NCBI GenBank assembly: GCA_937923945.1
Contig: CALDWC010000134.1
Coordinates: 1-8,736, forward strand
Reading direction: 5' to 3'
DNA from: an uncultured Treponema sp.
Lineage (GTDB): Bacteria > Spirochaetota > Spirochaetia > Treponematales > Treponemataceae
Length of the DNA: 8,736 nucleotides
A program made the position numbers and the translations under genes. Of this stretch, positions 1 through 6,210 are shown piece by piece (the first letter of the stretch is position 1; each line of letters opens with the position of its first letter). The notes below the pieces were generated by a model. The model saw only the letters and a program-made list of their open reading frames with translations, did no database searches and was not told the origin of the DNA.

Positions 1-10
1 TAACCCGAGG

Positions 11-55
11 TTTTAGAGATGCCCTCAATTCTCGATTGAATTAATCAGTGCCTCC
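11..55 (+). repeat. Left copy of a 45-bp inverted repeat
   Basis: These 45 bases are the exact reverse complement of 8682-8726; I compared the two copies base by base and found no mismatch. The match stops sharply on both sides: base 10 (G) and base 56 (T) differ from their partners. The outer flanks share only about 4 of 10 bases. The repeat contains a short imperfect palindrome (AATTC-6-GAATT around 28-43). It resembles the end of an insertion sequence or a small dispersed repeat, but I do not recognise a named element and no transposase is present. Confidence 0.9.
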
Positions 56-187
56 TTACCGGAATACAGGATACGAGATGACTTTTCGTGATGACCGTAC
101 TCCGATAATGATACGGACGCTGTATGAACTTGCGCAGTTTCATACATGGTTTAAATTGTTCCTTCGCAGGCTTCTTCACCGGATGTC
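56..187. other. Region between left repeat and uvrB promoter, no gene seen
   Basis: The uvrB reading frame stays open upstream to a GTG at 48 inside the repeat, giving 59 extra N-terminal codons. That peptide resembles no UvrB N-terminus, and none of its possible starts (GTG 48, ATG 78, ATG 108, ATG 183) has a Shine-Dalgarno sequence. I read it as non-coding leader DNA, or unrecognised debris next to the repeat. Neither strand shows a recognisable protein. Confidence 0.5.
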
Positions 188-216
188 TTGCAAAAACGAT
201 GCGGAACGGCTACAAT
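188..216 (+). promoter_or_regulatory. Probable sigma70-type promoter of uvrB
   Basis: TTGCAA (188-193) and TACAAT (211-216) are separated by exactly 17 bp, matching the consensus hexamers at 4/6 and 5/6. The expected transcription start is near base 223, only about two bases before the uvrB ATG at 225, so the mRNA would be leaderless or nearly so. There is no Shine-Dalgarno sequence before the ATG, which agrees with that reading. Confidence 0.5.
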
Positions 217-224
217 GCGTTTAT

Positions 225-2213
225 ATGCGAAAGTTGGAATTAGTTTCAGATTATAAACCTTCAGGCGATCAGGGAGAAGCGATTGACGCTTTAACCGCAG
301 GTATTTTACGGGGCGACCGGTATCAAACGCTCAAAGGTGTTACCGGCTCCGGTAAAACCTTTACGATGGCAAATATCATCGAGCGGGTGCAACGTCCGAC
401 TTTGATTATCAGCCACAACAAAACGCTTTCGGCGCAGCTGTATCGTGAGTTCAAAGGTTTTTTCCCGTACAATGCCGTTGAATACTTTGTCTCGTATTAC
501 GATTACTACCAACCGGAAGCGTACGTTCCGTCTCGCGATCTCTACATCGAAAAAGACGCTTCCATCAATGACGAAATCGACCGCATGCGACTCAGTGCAA
601 CTTTCAGTTTAATGGAGCGCCGCGACGTCATTGTCGTTGCAACGGTATCCTGCATTTACGGATTGGGCTTGCCGGAAACGTGGCGGGATTTACGCATACA
701 CATTGATAAAAACGTGACACTCGAACCGGATGTTTTAAAACGCCAGCTGACCTCCCTCCAGTATGAGCGCAACGATGCCGTCCTTGAACGGGGACGCTTC
801 CGCTGTCAAGGCGATGTTATGGAAATTTTTCCCGCATACTTGGAAGAGGCGTATCGCATTGAGTTTGACTGGGAAACCGTCACATCCATCAAAAAGTTTA
901 ATCCGCTCACGCACGAAACAACATCCGACTATGATGAGCTGACGATTTATCCTGCAAAGCACTTCGTTATGCCAGAAGATGCGATTCCCAAAGCGATTGA
1001 GCGTATCAAGATTCAATTGAGCGAGCAGCTCAAAAAATTTCAAGCGGAAGGAAAAATTTTAGAAGCGGAGCGTTTAAAAACGCGTACCGAATACGACATC
1101 GAAATGCTTTCCGAAATGGGCTATTGTCCGGGAATTGAAAATTATTCCGCTCCGATTGCAAACCGAAAACCGGGTGAACCGCCCGCAACATTGTTTCATT
1201 ATTTTCCGGAAGACTTTTTAGTGTTTTTGGATGAAAGTCATGTTACGCTTCCGCAAGTCGGAGCGATGTACGAAGGCGACCGCTCGCGAAAACAAAATCT
1301 CGTTGACTTTGGGTTCCGTCTCCCCTGTGCGTTGGATAACCGCCCGCTGAAAATTAACGAGTTTGAATCGAAAATAAAACAGGCAGTTTTTGTTTCAGCG
1401 ACTCCCGGAAAAACGGAACTCGCAAAATCCACGCAAGTTGTTGAACAAATCATCCGCCCCACCGGTTTGCTTGACCCCGTTTTGGAAATTCATCCGAGCG
1501 AAGGACAGATGGAAGACATTTACCGCGAAGTGAATGAGCGCATCGCGCGCAATGAGCGCAGTTTGATTTTAACGCTCACCAAACGAATGGCGGAAGACTT
1601 GACCGATTACCTTTTGTCGCTCAACCTCAAAGTCAAATATATTCATAGCGAAGTTGAAACTATCGAACGGGTCGAAATTCTCAAAGGTTTGCGCGCCGGT
1701 GAATTTGACGTGCTGGTCGGCATTAACCTGCTGCGTGAAGGAATCGATTTACCGGAGGTTGCGTTTATCGGTATTTTGGATGCTGATAAAATAGGCTTTT
1801 TGCGTTCGACAACCAGTCTCATTCAGATCATCGGGCGGGCAGCCCGCAATGCGAACGGCAAAGTAATTATGTATGCCGACCGCGTCAGCGATGCAATGCA
1901 AGAAGCGATTTCGGAAACGAATCGCCGGCGCGCTATTCAGCAAGCGTACAACGAAGCGCATCACATTACGCCGACAACCATTCAAAAAGCGGTGAACGAT
2001 ATTTTAGTGCGTGAAAACGAAGTGAAAGAAGAGGCTACGAACGACGAAATTGAACCGCTCATAAAAAACTGCAATATTTTCAACGCGAATGATCGCAAAA
2101 AATTAATTACGCAGCTTGAAAAACAAATGGCGGAATTTGCGGACATGCTCATGTATGAACAAGCCGCTGTTGTCCGCGACAAAATTGCTGAACTGAAAAA
2201 ACTGGGAAAATAG
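225..2213 (+). CDS. uvrB: Excinuclease ABC subunit B (UvrB)
   Basis: UvrB is the damage-verifying helicase-like subunit of nucleotide-excision repair. It is loaded by UvrA and then recruits UvrC for incision. From the ATG at 225 the protein is 662 aa, a normal length, and opens with the typical SDYKPSGDQ. Visible motifs: Walker A GVTGSGKT at 38-45 (K44); the tyrosine-rich beta-hairpin that probes DNA (YYDYYQPEAYVP) from 91; DESH at 336-339 (motif II); QIIGRAARN from 534 (motif VI); and a C-terminal UVR/UvrC-binding coiled coil at about 627-662. No truncation or frameshift is visible. The start at 225 is chosen over upstream in-frame codons because it restores the family N-terminus and lies just after a promoter. 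The gene is transcribed alone and converges on the HDOD gene with 37 bp between stops. Confidence 0.97.
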   Translation: MRKLELVSDYKPSGDQGEAIDALTAGILRGDRYQTLKGVTGSGKTFTMANIIERVQRPTLIISHNKTLSAQLYREFKGFFPYNAVEYFVSYYDYYQPEAYVPSRDLYIEKDASINDEIDRMRLSATFSLMERRDVIVVATVSCIYGLGLPETWRDLRIHIDKNVTLEPDVLKRQLTSLQYERNDAVLERGRFRCQGDVMEIFPAYLEEAYRIEFDWETVTSIKKFNPLTHETTSDYDELTIYPAKHFVMPEDAIPKAIERIKIQLSEQLKKFQAEGKILEAERLKTRTEYDIEMLSEMGYCPGIENYSAPIANRKPGEPPATLFHYFPEDFLVFLDESHVTLPQVGAMYEGDRSRKQNLVDFGFRLPCALDNRPLKINEFESKIKQAVFVSATPGKTELAKSTQVVEQIIRPTGLLDPVLEIHPSEGQMEDIYREVNERIARNERSLILTLTKRMAEDLTDYLLSLNLKVKYIHSEVETIERVEILKGLRAGEFDVLVGINLLREGIDLPEVAFIGILDADKIGFLRSTTSLIQIIGRAARNANGKVIMYADRVSDAMQEAISETNRRRAIQQAYNEAHHITPTTIQKAVNDILVRENEVKEEATNDEIEPLIKNCNIFNANDRKKLITQLEKQMAEFADMLMYEQAAVVRDKIAELKKLGK

Positions 2214-2253
2214 TGTTTCCGCACCATAGAATCGTGCTCCACCCGAAACACTA
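2211..2253. terminator. Convergent-gene inverted repeat, probable bidirectional terminator
   Basis: TAGTGTTTC (2211-2219) and GAAACACTA (2245-2253) form a perfect 9-bp inverted repeat. A second nested 4-bp stem, GCAC/GTGC (2221-2224 and 2234-2237), lies inside it. The first three bases of the left arm are the uvrB stop codon, and the right arm read in reverse begins with the stop codon of the minus-strand gene. For leftward transcription the stem is followed at once by a U-rich stretch (TTTTCCC, then TTTTTT), as in an intrinsic terminator. Rightward there is no T-run, so termination of uvrB here is less certain. Confidence 0.5.
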
Positions 2254-3732
2254 CGCCGTTTCAAAGCCTTTTAAAAAATTATCGGTAAGTTTTTTTAACA
2301 CTTCTTCGGTTTTGATATTAAACACCTGCAAAACTGATTGCGGAATTTGCTCAAAGGTCAGCACATTTTCGGAATAATGTACCATAAAATTTGCCAGCGC
2401 AACCGTTGCCGTTATCTCAAAAAATTCTTTCGGGGCTTCTTCAATCCGGTGATGATAGCGGATGCTTTCGGTAATCTGTTTCGGGAACTGCCACTTTTCG
2501 GTGAGGCGCGCGCCGATTTCTTCGTGATGAATTCCCGATATAATGGTTTCAACAATGGTTTGCGGAATATTGCGTTCTTTTTGGATTCTATACATGGTGT
2601 TCAATACATCGGGATACAAACCGCTGAAAACGAGCTTTCCGATATCATGCAGTAGTCCGCACACGTACGCATCATCCAAAATACGATGCATTCGTAAAAC
2701 GCGTGCAAGATTATATGAAAAATACGCGACCTTGTATGCGTGCTTCCAAAGCCGCGTTTGCTCGTCGGAAGTATGCGTTTCGGTAAACACATTCATCGTG
2801 CCGACCGAATACAATAAGTTTTGAATTCCTCGAATACCGACCAATTTTACGGCTTCCGCAATATTGCTACATTTTGTTTTTAAACCGAACGCGGCGCTGT
2901 TTACCAGTTTCAGCAAGTCCGCGGTAATACCGAGATCGCCGCTGATTTTTTTCGCAATATCGGGCATCTCCACATCGGGGCTGTTGATGAGCCGTTGAAG
3001 CTCCAAAATTTTTTCCGGAAACTGAGGAATTTGATTGATTTGGCGGATAATCGCGGCAGAAAGTTCCGTAACCGCTGTCGTGTACTGCGCTGAAAACGGC
3101 AGTTGTATTTTTGCAACCGTTTCATTTTTGATAACTTCGATTGAATACGCTTTCGTGGTAGCTCCGATTTGTTTGAGCATTAGCATCATAATGATAAGCC
3201 CCAAACCGGCGCCTTCCGTTTCATCGATATTTCCCATCGCTTGAGCAATATCGCTCATATTTGCGGTCATTGCAATTTTTTCATGTGCACGCAGTTGTTC
3301 TTCCTGAGTCATTATGGAATTATTGCGAACTTCCACTTCAAAATTTTGTCCGCTCATTTGTAATCCTATTTTTACATACAGTCCCGCTTTTTTTTGTAAC
3401 TCCATGTAGTGGTCAATATTTTCTAAAGTTTCCTGTTTGAATTTTTCGATACCGATTTTATACTGCGCGCTGTTGAAAATATCCAAACCCAACTCGTTAA
3501 AATATACCCGCTTGGTGTTTGCTTTTTTTGCGTTTACCGCCAATTCATTTAAGCAGTACATAACATAATCTTTTAGATGCAGTTGATGGATTTTCGTTAA
3601 AAAATAAGTCACCAGTTCGTCAAGTTTTGACTGAACTTCATGGGAATAACTGTACGTTGTTACCGTAAGCGGAACACCGAATTTAATTGCATCATCAATC
3701 TTTTTTAAATCGGAACTTTGTAAATTTTGCAT
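2251..3732 (-). CDS. HATPase-like/HDOD fusion signalling protein
   Basis: A 493-aa protein with two parts. Residues about 30-215 look like a GHKL ATPase fold: an N-box (LNELAVNAKKA, E63 and N67), a G1-like strand at 133-139 and a glycine box EGAGLGL at 173-179. Residues about 225-430 are an HDOD domain, beginning IPQFPEK and carrying the HD-type residues H331, H362-D363 (GLLHDIGKL), H402-H403 and H427-H428. HDOD proteins are regulatory HD-superfamily members found in bacterial signalling; the biochemical role here is unknown. The G1 strand reads VRNNS where histidine kinases have DxG, so nucleotide binding may be altered. No histidine phospho-acceptor domain, receiver or membrane segment is visible, so it is probably soluble. 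It is divergent from the epimerase gene and convergent with uvrB, so probably monocistronic. No Shine-Dalgarno sequence precedes the ATG. Confidence 0.88.
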   Translation of the reverse strand: MQNLQSSDLKKIDDAIKFGVPLTVTTYSYSHEVQSKLDELVTYFLTKIHQLHLKDYVMYCLNELAVNAKKANTKRVYFNELGLDIFNSAQYKIGIEKFKQETLENIDHYMELQKKAGLYVKIGLQMSGQNFEVEVRNNSIMTQEEQLRAHEKIAMTANMSDIAQAMGNIDETEGAGLGLIIMMLMLKQIGATTKAYSIEVIKNETVAKIQLPFSAQYTTAVTELSAAIIRQINQIPQFPEKILELQRLINSPDVEMPDIAKKISGDLGITADLLKLVNSAAFGLKTKCSNIAEAVKLVGIRGIQNLLYSVGTMNVFTETHTSDEQTRLWKHAYKVAYFSYNLARVLRMHRILDDAYVCGLLHDIGKLVFSGLYPDVLNTMYRIQKERNIPQTIVETIISGIHHEEIGARLTEKWQFPKQITESIRYHHRIEEAPKEFFEITATVALANFMVHYSENVLTFEQIPQSVLQVFNIKTEEVLKKLTDNFLKGFETA

Positions 3733-3739
3733 ATATTTA

Positions 3740-3768
3740 ATTTTACTTAATATAATAATAAAAATCTA
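3740..3768 (-). promoter_or_regulatory. Possible promoter of the HDOD gene
   Basis: Read on the minus strand, TAGATT (3768-3763) and TAAAAT (3745-3740) are 17 bp apart. The -10 matches consensus at 5/6 and the -35 only at 3/6. The -10 ends seven bases before the ATG, so the transcript would start almost at the start codon. The surroundings are very AT-rich, so a chance match is a real possibility. Confidence 0.3.
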
Positions 3769-3845
3769 GTGCTTGTTGTATTTTCACTACCGAATAAACT
3801 TAATAAAAATGTTTTTCGTTGATTAATAATCGCTTTGTGTATCTG

Positions 3846-3874
3846 TTGCATAATCCATTTTGTTTTGATAAAAT
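3846..3874 (+). promoter_or_regulatory. Possible promoter of the epimerase gene
   Basis: TTGCAT (3846-3851) and TAAAAT (3869-3874) are spaced by 17 bp, matching consensus at 3/6 and 5/6. The -10 ends nine bases before the ATG at 3884, placing the expected start of transcription at about 3881. The bases between (AACTGCAGT) contain no Shine-Dalgarno sequence, again pointing to a near-leaderless message. Confidence 0.4.
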
Positions 3875-3883
3875 AACTGCAGT

Positions 3884-4948
3884 ATGACACAAATTAAAAA
3901 ACAAAAATTCGGAACCCTTTCCGACGGACGCGAGATCTTACTTTTTACACTTGATAACGGGACGATGCGCTTTTCGGTTACAAATTACGGAGCGTGCATC
4001 ACCGCGATTTTGCTGCCGGCGAAAAACGGAATCGGATTCGATGACGTCGCGCTCGGATATTCGACATTTGCAGGCTACATCGATAATCAGCCGCACTTCG
4101 GAAGCCTTTTGGGGCGGGTTGCGGGAAGGATCGCCGGCGCAAAAGTGAACATCGGCAAGGAAGAATACCGGCTCACGCAAAACGACGGTAAACACTGTTT
4201 ACACGGAGGTTTTCCGTTTTTTGATAAACAGATTTGGCATCCGACGCAAAATGTAACGGACGATAATGCGACGATTTTTTTGGAGCGCTACAGCCCCGCC
4301 GGCGAGCAGGGATTTCCCGGCAGTTTACAGCTGCTGGTTTCTTATACGCTCACCACCGATAACGAAATTGTGCTGCGCTACTATGCAAAAGCCGATAGAC
4401 CCACGCTGGTTAATTTAACGAATCATACGTATTTTAATTTAAACCCCGCCGGTATGCAGGCGGGCGGCGGGTATGTTTCCGTACTCAATCACGAACTTTT
4501 AGTTCCTGCCGAAGAATACCTTGAAACGAACAGTCAACGTATCCCGACGGGTAAAATTCTCCCCGTACAGGGGAGCCCGTTTGATTTTACGAAGCCGACT
4601 ATCCTCAGCGAGCGGATAAACACCGCCGATAAAACGGCGGGATTGGATACGAGTTTTGTTGTGAAAAAAAACATCGACAGTTATAAAGCTCTCGCCTGTG
4701 TGCTGCATGAACCGGTTACAGGGCGCATGCTTCGAGTGTATTCAACGCAGCCGGCGTTGACGGTGTATACGGCAAATGATTTAAACGGGCATTTCGGTAA
4801 AAACGGTTGCCGTTACGATAAGTTTTCGGGAATTTGCTTGGAAAGTCAGGGCTTTCCCGACAGTCCGCACCATAAAAATTTTCCGACGATTTTGTTGCAA
4901 CCGGAACAGATTTACAATCAAGAATCGATTTGGTATTTTACGTTTTAA
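3884..4948 (+). CDS. galM: Aldose 1-epimerase (mutarotase)
   Basis: The enzyme interconverts the alpha and beta anomers of aldoses such as glucose and galactose, feeding free sugar into cytoplasmic metabolism (in the Leloir pathway, supplying alpha-D-galactose to galactokinase). The 354-aa length is typical. Expected active-site residues are in place: H107 in the CLHGG motif, H181 in TNHTYFNL (the general acid in characterised enzymes), D255, and E320 in LESQGFPDS (the general base). The GRVAGRI and TQPALTVYT motifs of the family are also present. There is no signal peptide, so it is cytoplasmic. No other gal gene is nearby, so its preferred sugar cannot be read from context. It lies 61 bp upstream of the Nif3-family gene on the same strand; a shared transcript is possible but not shown. 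The symbol rests on family resemblance. Confidence 0.95.
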   Translation: MTQIKKQKFGTLSDGREILLFTLDNGTMRFSVTNYGACITAILLPAKNGIGFDDVALGYSTFAGYIDNQPHFGSLLGRVAGRIAGAKVNIGKEEYRLTQNDGKHCLHGGFPFFDKQIWHPTQNVTDDNATIFLERYSPAGEQGFPGSLQLLVSYTLTTDNEIVLRYYAKADRPTLVNLTNHTYFNLNPAGMQAGGGYVSVLNHELLVPAEEYLETNSQRIPTGKILPVQGSPFDFTKPTILSERINTADKTAGLDTSFVVKKNIDSYKALACVLHEPVTGRMLRVYSTQPALTVYTANDLNGHFGKNGCRYDKFSGICLESQGFPDSPHHKNFPTILLQPEQIYNQESIWYFTF

Positions 4949-4973
4949 ACAACGGAGGCGCAGGATTTTTATC

Positions 4974-5003
4974 TTGTATTTTTTTTTGTAAACCGGATAT
5001 GGT
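4974..5003 (+). promoter_or_regulatory. Possible promoter of the Nif3-family gene, with T9 in the spacer
   Basis: TTGTAT (4974-4979) and TATGGT (4998-5003) are 18 bp apart, weak matches at 3/6 and 4/6. The -10 ends six bases before the ATG at 5010. Between the hexamers lies a run of nine T (4979-4987), whose length would set the spacer length. There is no Shine-Dalgarno sequence close to the ATG; a GGAGG at 4954-4958 is about 50 bases too far upstream to serve it. Confidence 0.28.
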
Positions 5004-5009
5004 ACCGCT

Positions 5010-5795
5010 ATGAATATTGATGAACTCGATACGTATTTCCGAAATCTTTTAAACATTGAAGCTTTTTCGCAGCTTGATATATCGCTCAACGGGCTGCAAG
5101 TCGCCTGTTCCGATAAAACGATTAAACGGGTTGCCTTTGCGGTGGATGCGTGTTTGGAAAATTTTTCAAAAGCGGCGCAAGTTGAAGCGGATGTGCTTTT
5201 TGTGCATCACGGCTTATTTTGGGGAAAACCGCTGCCGGTTACCAAGCAGCACTATGCACGCCTTGCCGCCCTGATTAAAAACGATATTGCGTTGTACGCC
5301 GTGCATTTACCGCTCGATGTGCATCCTGCGTTGGGCAATAATGCCGCACTCGCTCGCAACCTCGATTTGCAAAATATCGAGCCGTTCGGTTTTGAAAAGG
5401 GTATGCCGATCGGCGTAAAAGGAAGGATTTTTTCACATCGCCGCAGCGAATCGGGAGCCGGAGTCGACATTGACGAATTGACAGCGCGCCTTTTTACAAA
5501 CGGCGAGCAGCCGCACGTTATTTTACCCTTTGGGAAAAAAGAGATAAAACGAGTCGGCATTATTTCCGGTGCGGCGAGCGGTTTCCTTGATGCGGCGATT
5601 GCGGACAGCCTCGATTGTTTTATCACCGGTGAAGTGAAACACGAAATTTATCATTCCGCGTTGGAAAATCATATTACCGTCATCGGAGGCGGACATTACC
5701 AAACGGAAACCGGCGGACTAAAATGCGTGAGCGAACAATTCTACCGAGACACAAAATTGGAAACGATTTTTTTACACACCCCGACCCGGTTGTAA
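5010..5795 (+). CDS. Nif3/YbgI-family dinuclear metal-centre protein
   Basis: This is a member of the conserved Nif3-like family (also annotated GTP cyclohydrolase I type 2-like). E. coli YbgI is a hexameric toroid with a di-metal site; the physiological reaction is unsettled. The 261-aa length fits the short family form without the inserted PII-like domain. Family landmarks are clear: LNGLQV near 26; HHGLFW with H66-H67; AVHLPLD with H99 and D103; GNNAALA; GEVKHE; and GGGHYQTE with H229 and E233. H66, H67, D103, H229 and E233 correspond to the metal ligands of YbgI, so the site looks complete. It has no signal peptide or membrane segment and is cytoplasmic. It could be co-transcribed with the epimerase (61-bp gap) or use its own weak promoter. 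The family name is secure; any specific function is not. Confidence 0.93.
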   Translation: MNIDELDTYFRNLLNIEAFSQLDISLNGLQVACSDKTIKRVAFAVDACLENFSKAAQVEADVLFVHHGLFWGKPLPVTKQHYARLAALIKNDIALYAVHLPLDVHPALGNNAALARNLDLQNIEPFGFEKGMPIGVKGRIFSHRRSESGAGVDIDELTARLFTNGEQPHVILPFGKKEIKRVGIISGAASGFLDAAIADSLDCFITGEVKHEIYHSALENHITVIGGGHYQTETGGLKCVSEQFYRDTKLETIFLHTPTRL

Positions 5796-5830
5796 AATCC
5801 GTGAAATCGAACGAGCTGCACGAATGTAAA

Positions 5831-5866
5831 AAAGCTTTTTGTAAAAAAAGTCTTTATATTTTTTTT
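5831..5866 (+). terminator. Weak A/T-only hairpins and T-run after the Nif3-family gene
   Basis: The stretch starting 36 bases past the stop contains the palindrome AAAAAGCTTTTT, then A7G and a T8 run. These can fold into overlapping A/T stems followed by T residues. With almost no G-C pairs the hairpin would be weak, so this is only a tentative terminator. No better candidate lies between the stop codon and the tRNA promoter. Confidence 0.25.
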
Positions 5867-5893
5867 GAATTTTGAGTTTTTATATAGTATTAT
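5865..5893 (+). promoter_or_regulatory. Possible upstream promoter before the tRNA
   Basis: TTGAAT (5865-5870) and TATTAT (5888-5893) are 17 bp apart (4/6 and 5/6 matches). A transcript from here would begin about 110 bases before the tRNA and read through it. I found no convincing gene in 5894-5990, so this may be a second tRNA promoter, the start of an unrecognised small RNA, or a chance match in AT-rich DNA. Confidence 0.25.
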
Positions 5894-5967
5894 GGGAAAG
5901 AGTTGATTGTTTAAAAGCATACTTTTTCTCGTTGTACGATTAAACCGAAAATAGTTTTCAAAAAGGC

Positions 5968-5996
5968 TTGATTTTATTGCGCGAGTTATGTATAAT
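5968..5996 (+). promoter_or_regulatory. Promoter of tRNA-Val
   Basis: TTGATT (5968-5973) and a perfect TATAAT (5991-5996) are separated by 17 bp. The expected start is near 6003, nine bases before the tRNA's first base, leaving a short 5' leader for RNase P. This is the best sigma70-type promoter in the window. Confidence 0.75.
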
Positions 5997-6011
5997 ACTT
6001 CAACATCATTT

Positions 6012-6083
6012 GGACGGTTAACTCAGCGGTAGAGTGTTACCTTCACACGGTAGAAGTCGGCAGTTCAAACCTGCCACCGTCCA
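6012..6083 (+). tRNA. tRNA-Val, anticodon CAC
   Basis: A full 72-nt cloverleaf can be drawn by hand. The acceptor GGACGGT (6012-6018) pairs with ACCGTCC (6076-6082), with A6083 as discriminator. The D stem is ACTC/GAGT with GG in the loop. The anticodon stem TTACC/GGTAG has one T-G pair and the loop TTCACAC, giving anticodon CAC at 6044-6046, which reads the valine codon GUG. The variable loop is AAGTC, and the T stem GGCAG/CTGCC carries loop TTCAAAC. The 3' CCA is not encoded (the next bases are GTT) and must be added by the CCA enzyme. It appears to be a single-gene transcription unit with its own promoter and a following hairpin. Confidence 0.96.
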
Positions 6084-6089
6084 GTTTTT

Positions 6090-6133
6090 ATGCACCGCCG
6101 GTGTGTAAACCGGCGCATTGTGATTACTTTTTT
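6090..6133 (+). terminator. Terminator-like hairpin after tRNA-Val
   Basis: ATGC plus GCCGGT (6090-6102, with a three-base ACC bulge) pairs with ACCGGC plus GCAT (6109-6118) around the loop GTGTAA, a GC-rich stem of about 10 bp. A run of six T follows at 6128-6133, about ten bases past the stem. That gap is longer than in a textbook intrinsic terminator, but position and shape suit the end of the tRNA transcript. A short T5 also directly follows the tRNA at 6085-6089. Confidence 0.5.
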
Positions 6134-6174
6134 CCCCGAATATACATTTTTCTTTTTTGAATTTGCTTATAACC

Positions 6175-6202
6175 TTGATTTTTTTGTTTTTTTTATTATA
6201 CT
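6175..6202 (+). promoter_or_regulatory. Probable promoter of the lipoprotein-acyl-CoA synthetase operon
   Basis: TTGATT (6175-6180) and TATACT (6197-6202) match consensus at 4/6 and 5/6 with a 16-bp spacer. The spacer is made almost wholly of two T tracts (T7 ending at 6185, T8 at 6187-6194). The -10 ends eight bases before the ATG at 6211, with no Shine-Dalgarno sequence between, so the operon mRNA probably starts at or next to its first codon. Confidence 0.45.
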
Positions 6203-6210
6203 GACAAGTT

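Larger units (their letters stand above)
3733..3883. promoter_or_regulatory. Divergent intergenic promoter region
   Basis: These 151 bp separate the starts of the HDOD gene (leftward) and the epimerase gene (rightward) and must hold both promoters. The sequence is strongly AT-rich, with no clear operator palindrome, riboswitch-like fold or small open frame. Candidate hexamers for each direction are listed separately. The AT-rich middle (3741-3765) is suitable for a curved or easily melted region but carries no recognisable protein-binding site. Confidence 0.6.

Noticed and set aside
11..55. Integron attC site or attachment site, since oral treponemes carry integrons
   Set aside because: The repeat lacks the GTTRRRY/RYYYAAC core pair and imperfect stem expected of attC, and the intervening genes are housekeeping genes in both orientations, not cassettes.
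48..224. In-frame N-terminal extension of uvrB by 59 codons
   Set aside because: It begins with a GTG inside the repeat, has no ribosome binding site, and adds sequence unlike any UvrB; the ATG at 225 gives the normal length and N-terminus.
3883..3884. Riboswitch or attenuator ahead of the epimerase gene
   Set aside because: The inferred transcription start is within a few bases of the ATG, leaving no leader RNA to fold.
4954..4958. GGAGG as the Shine-Dalgarno sequence for the Nif3-family gene
   Set aside because: It is about 50 bases from the ATG; the only nearer start, a TTG at 4975, reaches a stop after five codons.
5801..5875. 24-codon GTG-initiated frame after the Nif3-family gene
   Set aside because: There is no ribosome binding site, and it runs through A and T homopolymers giving lysine and phenylalanine runs; it looks like spacer DNA.
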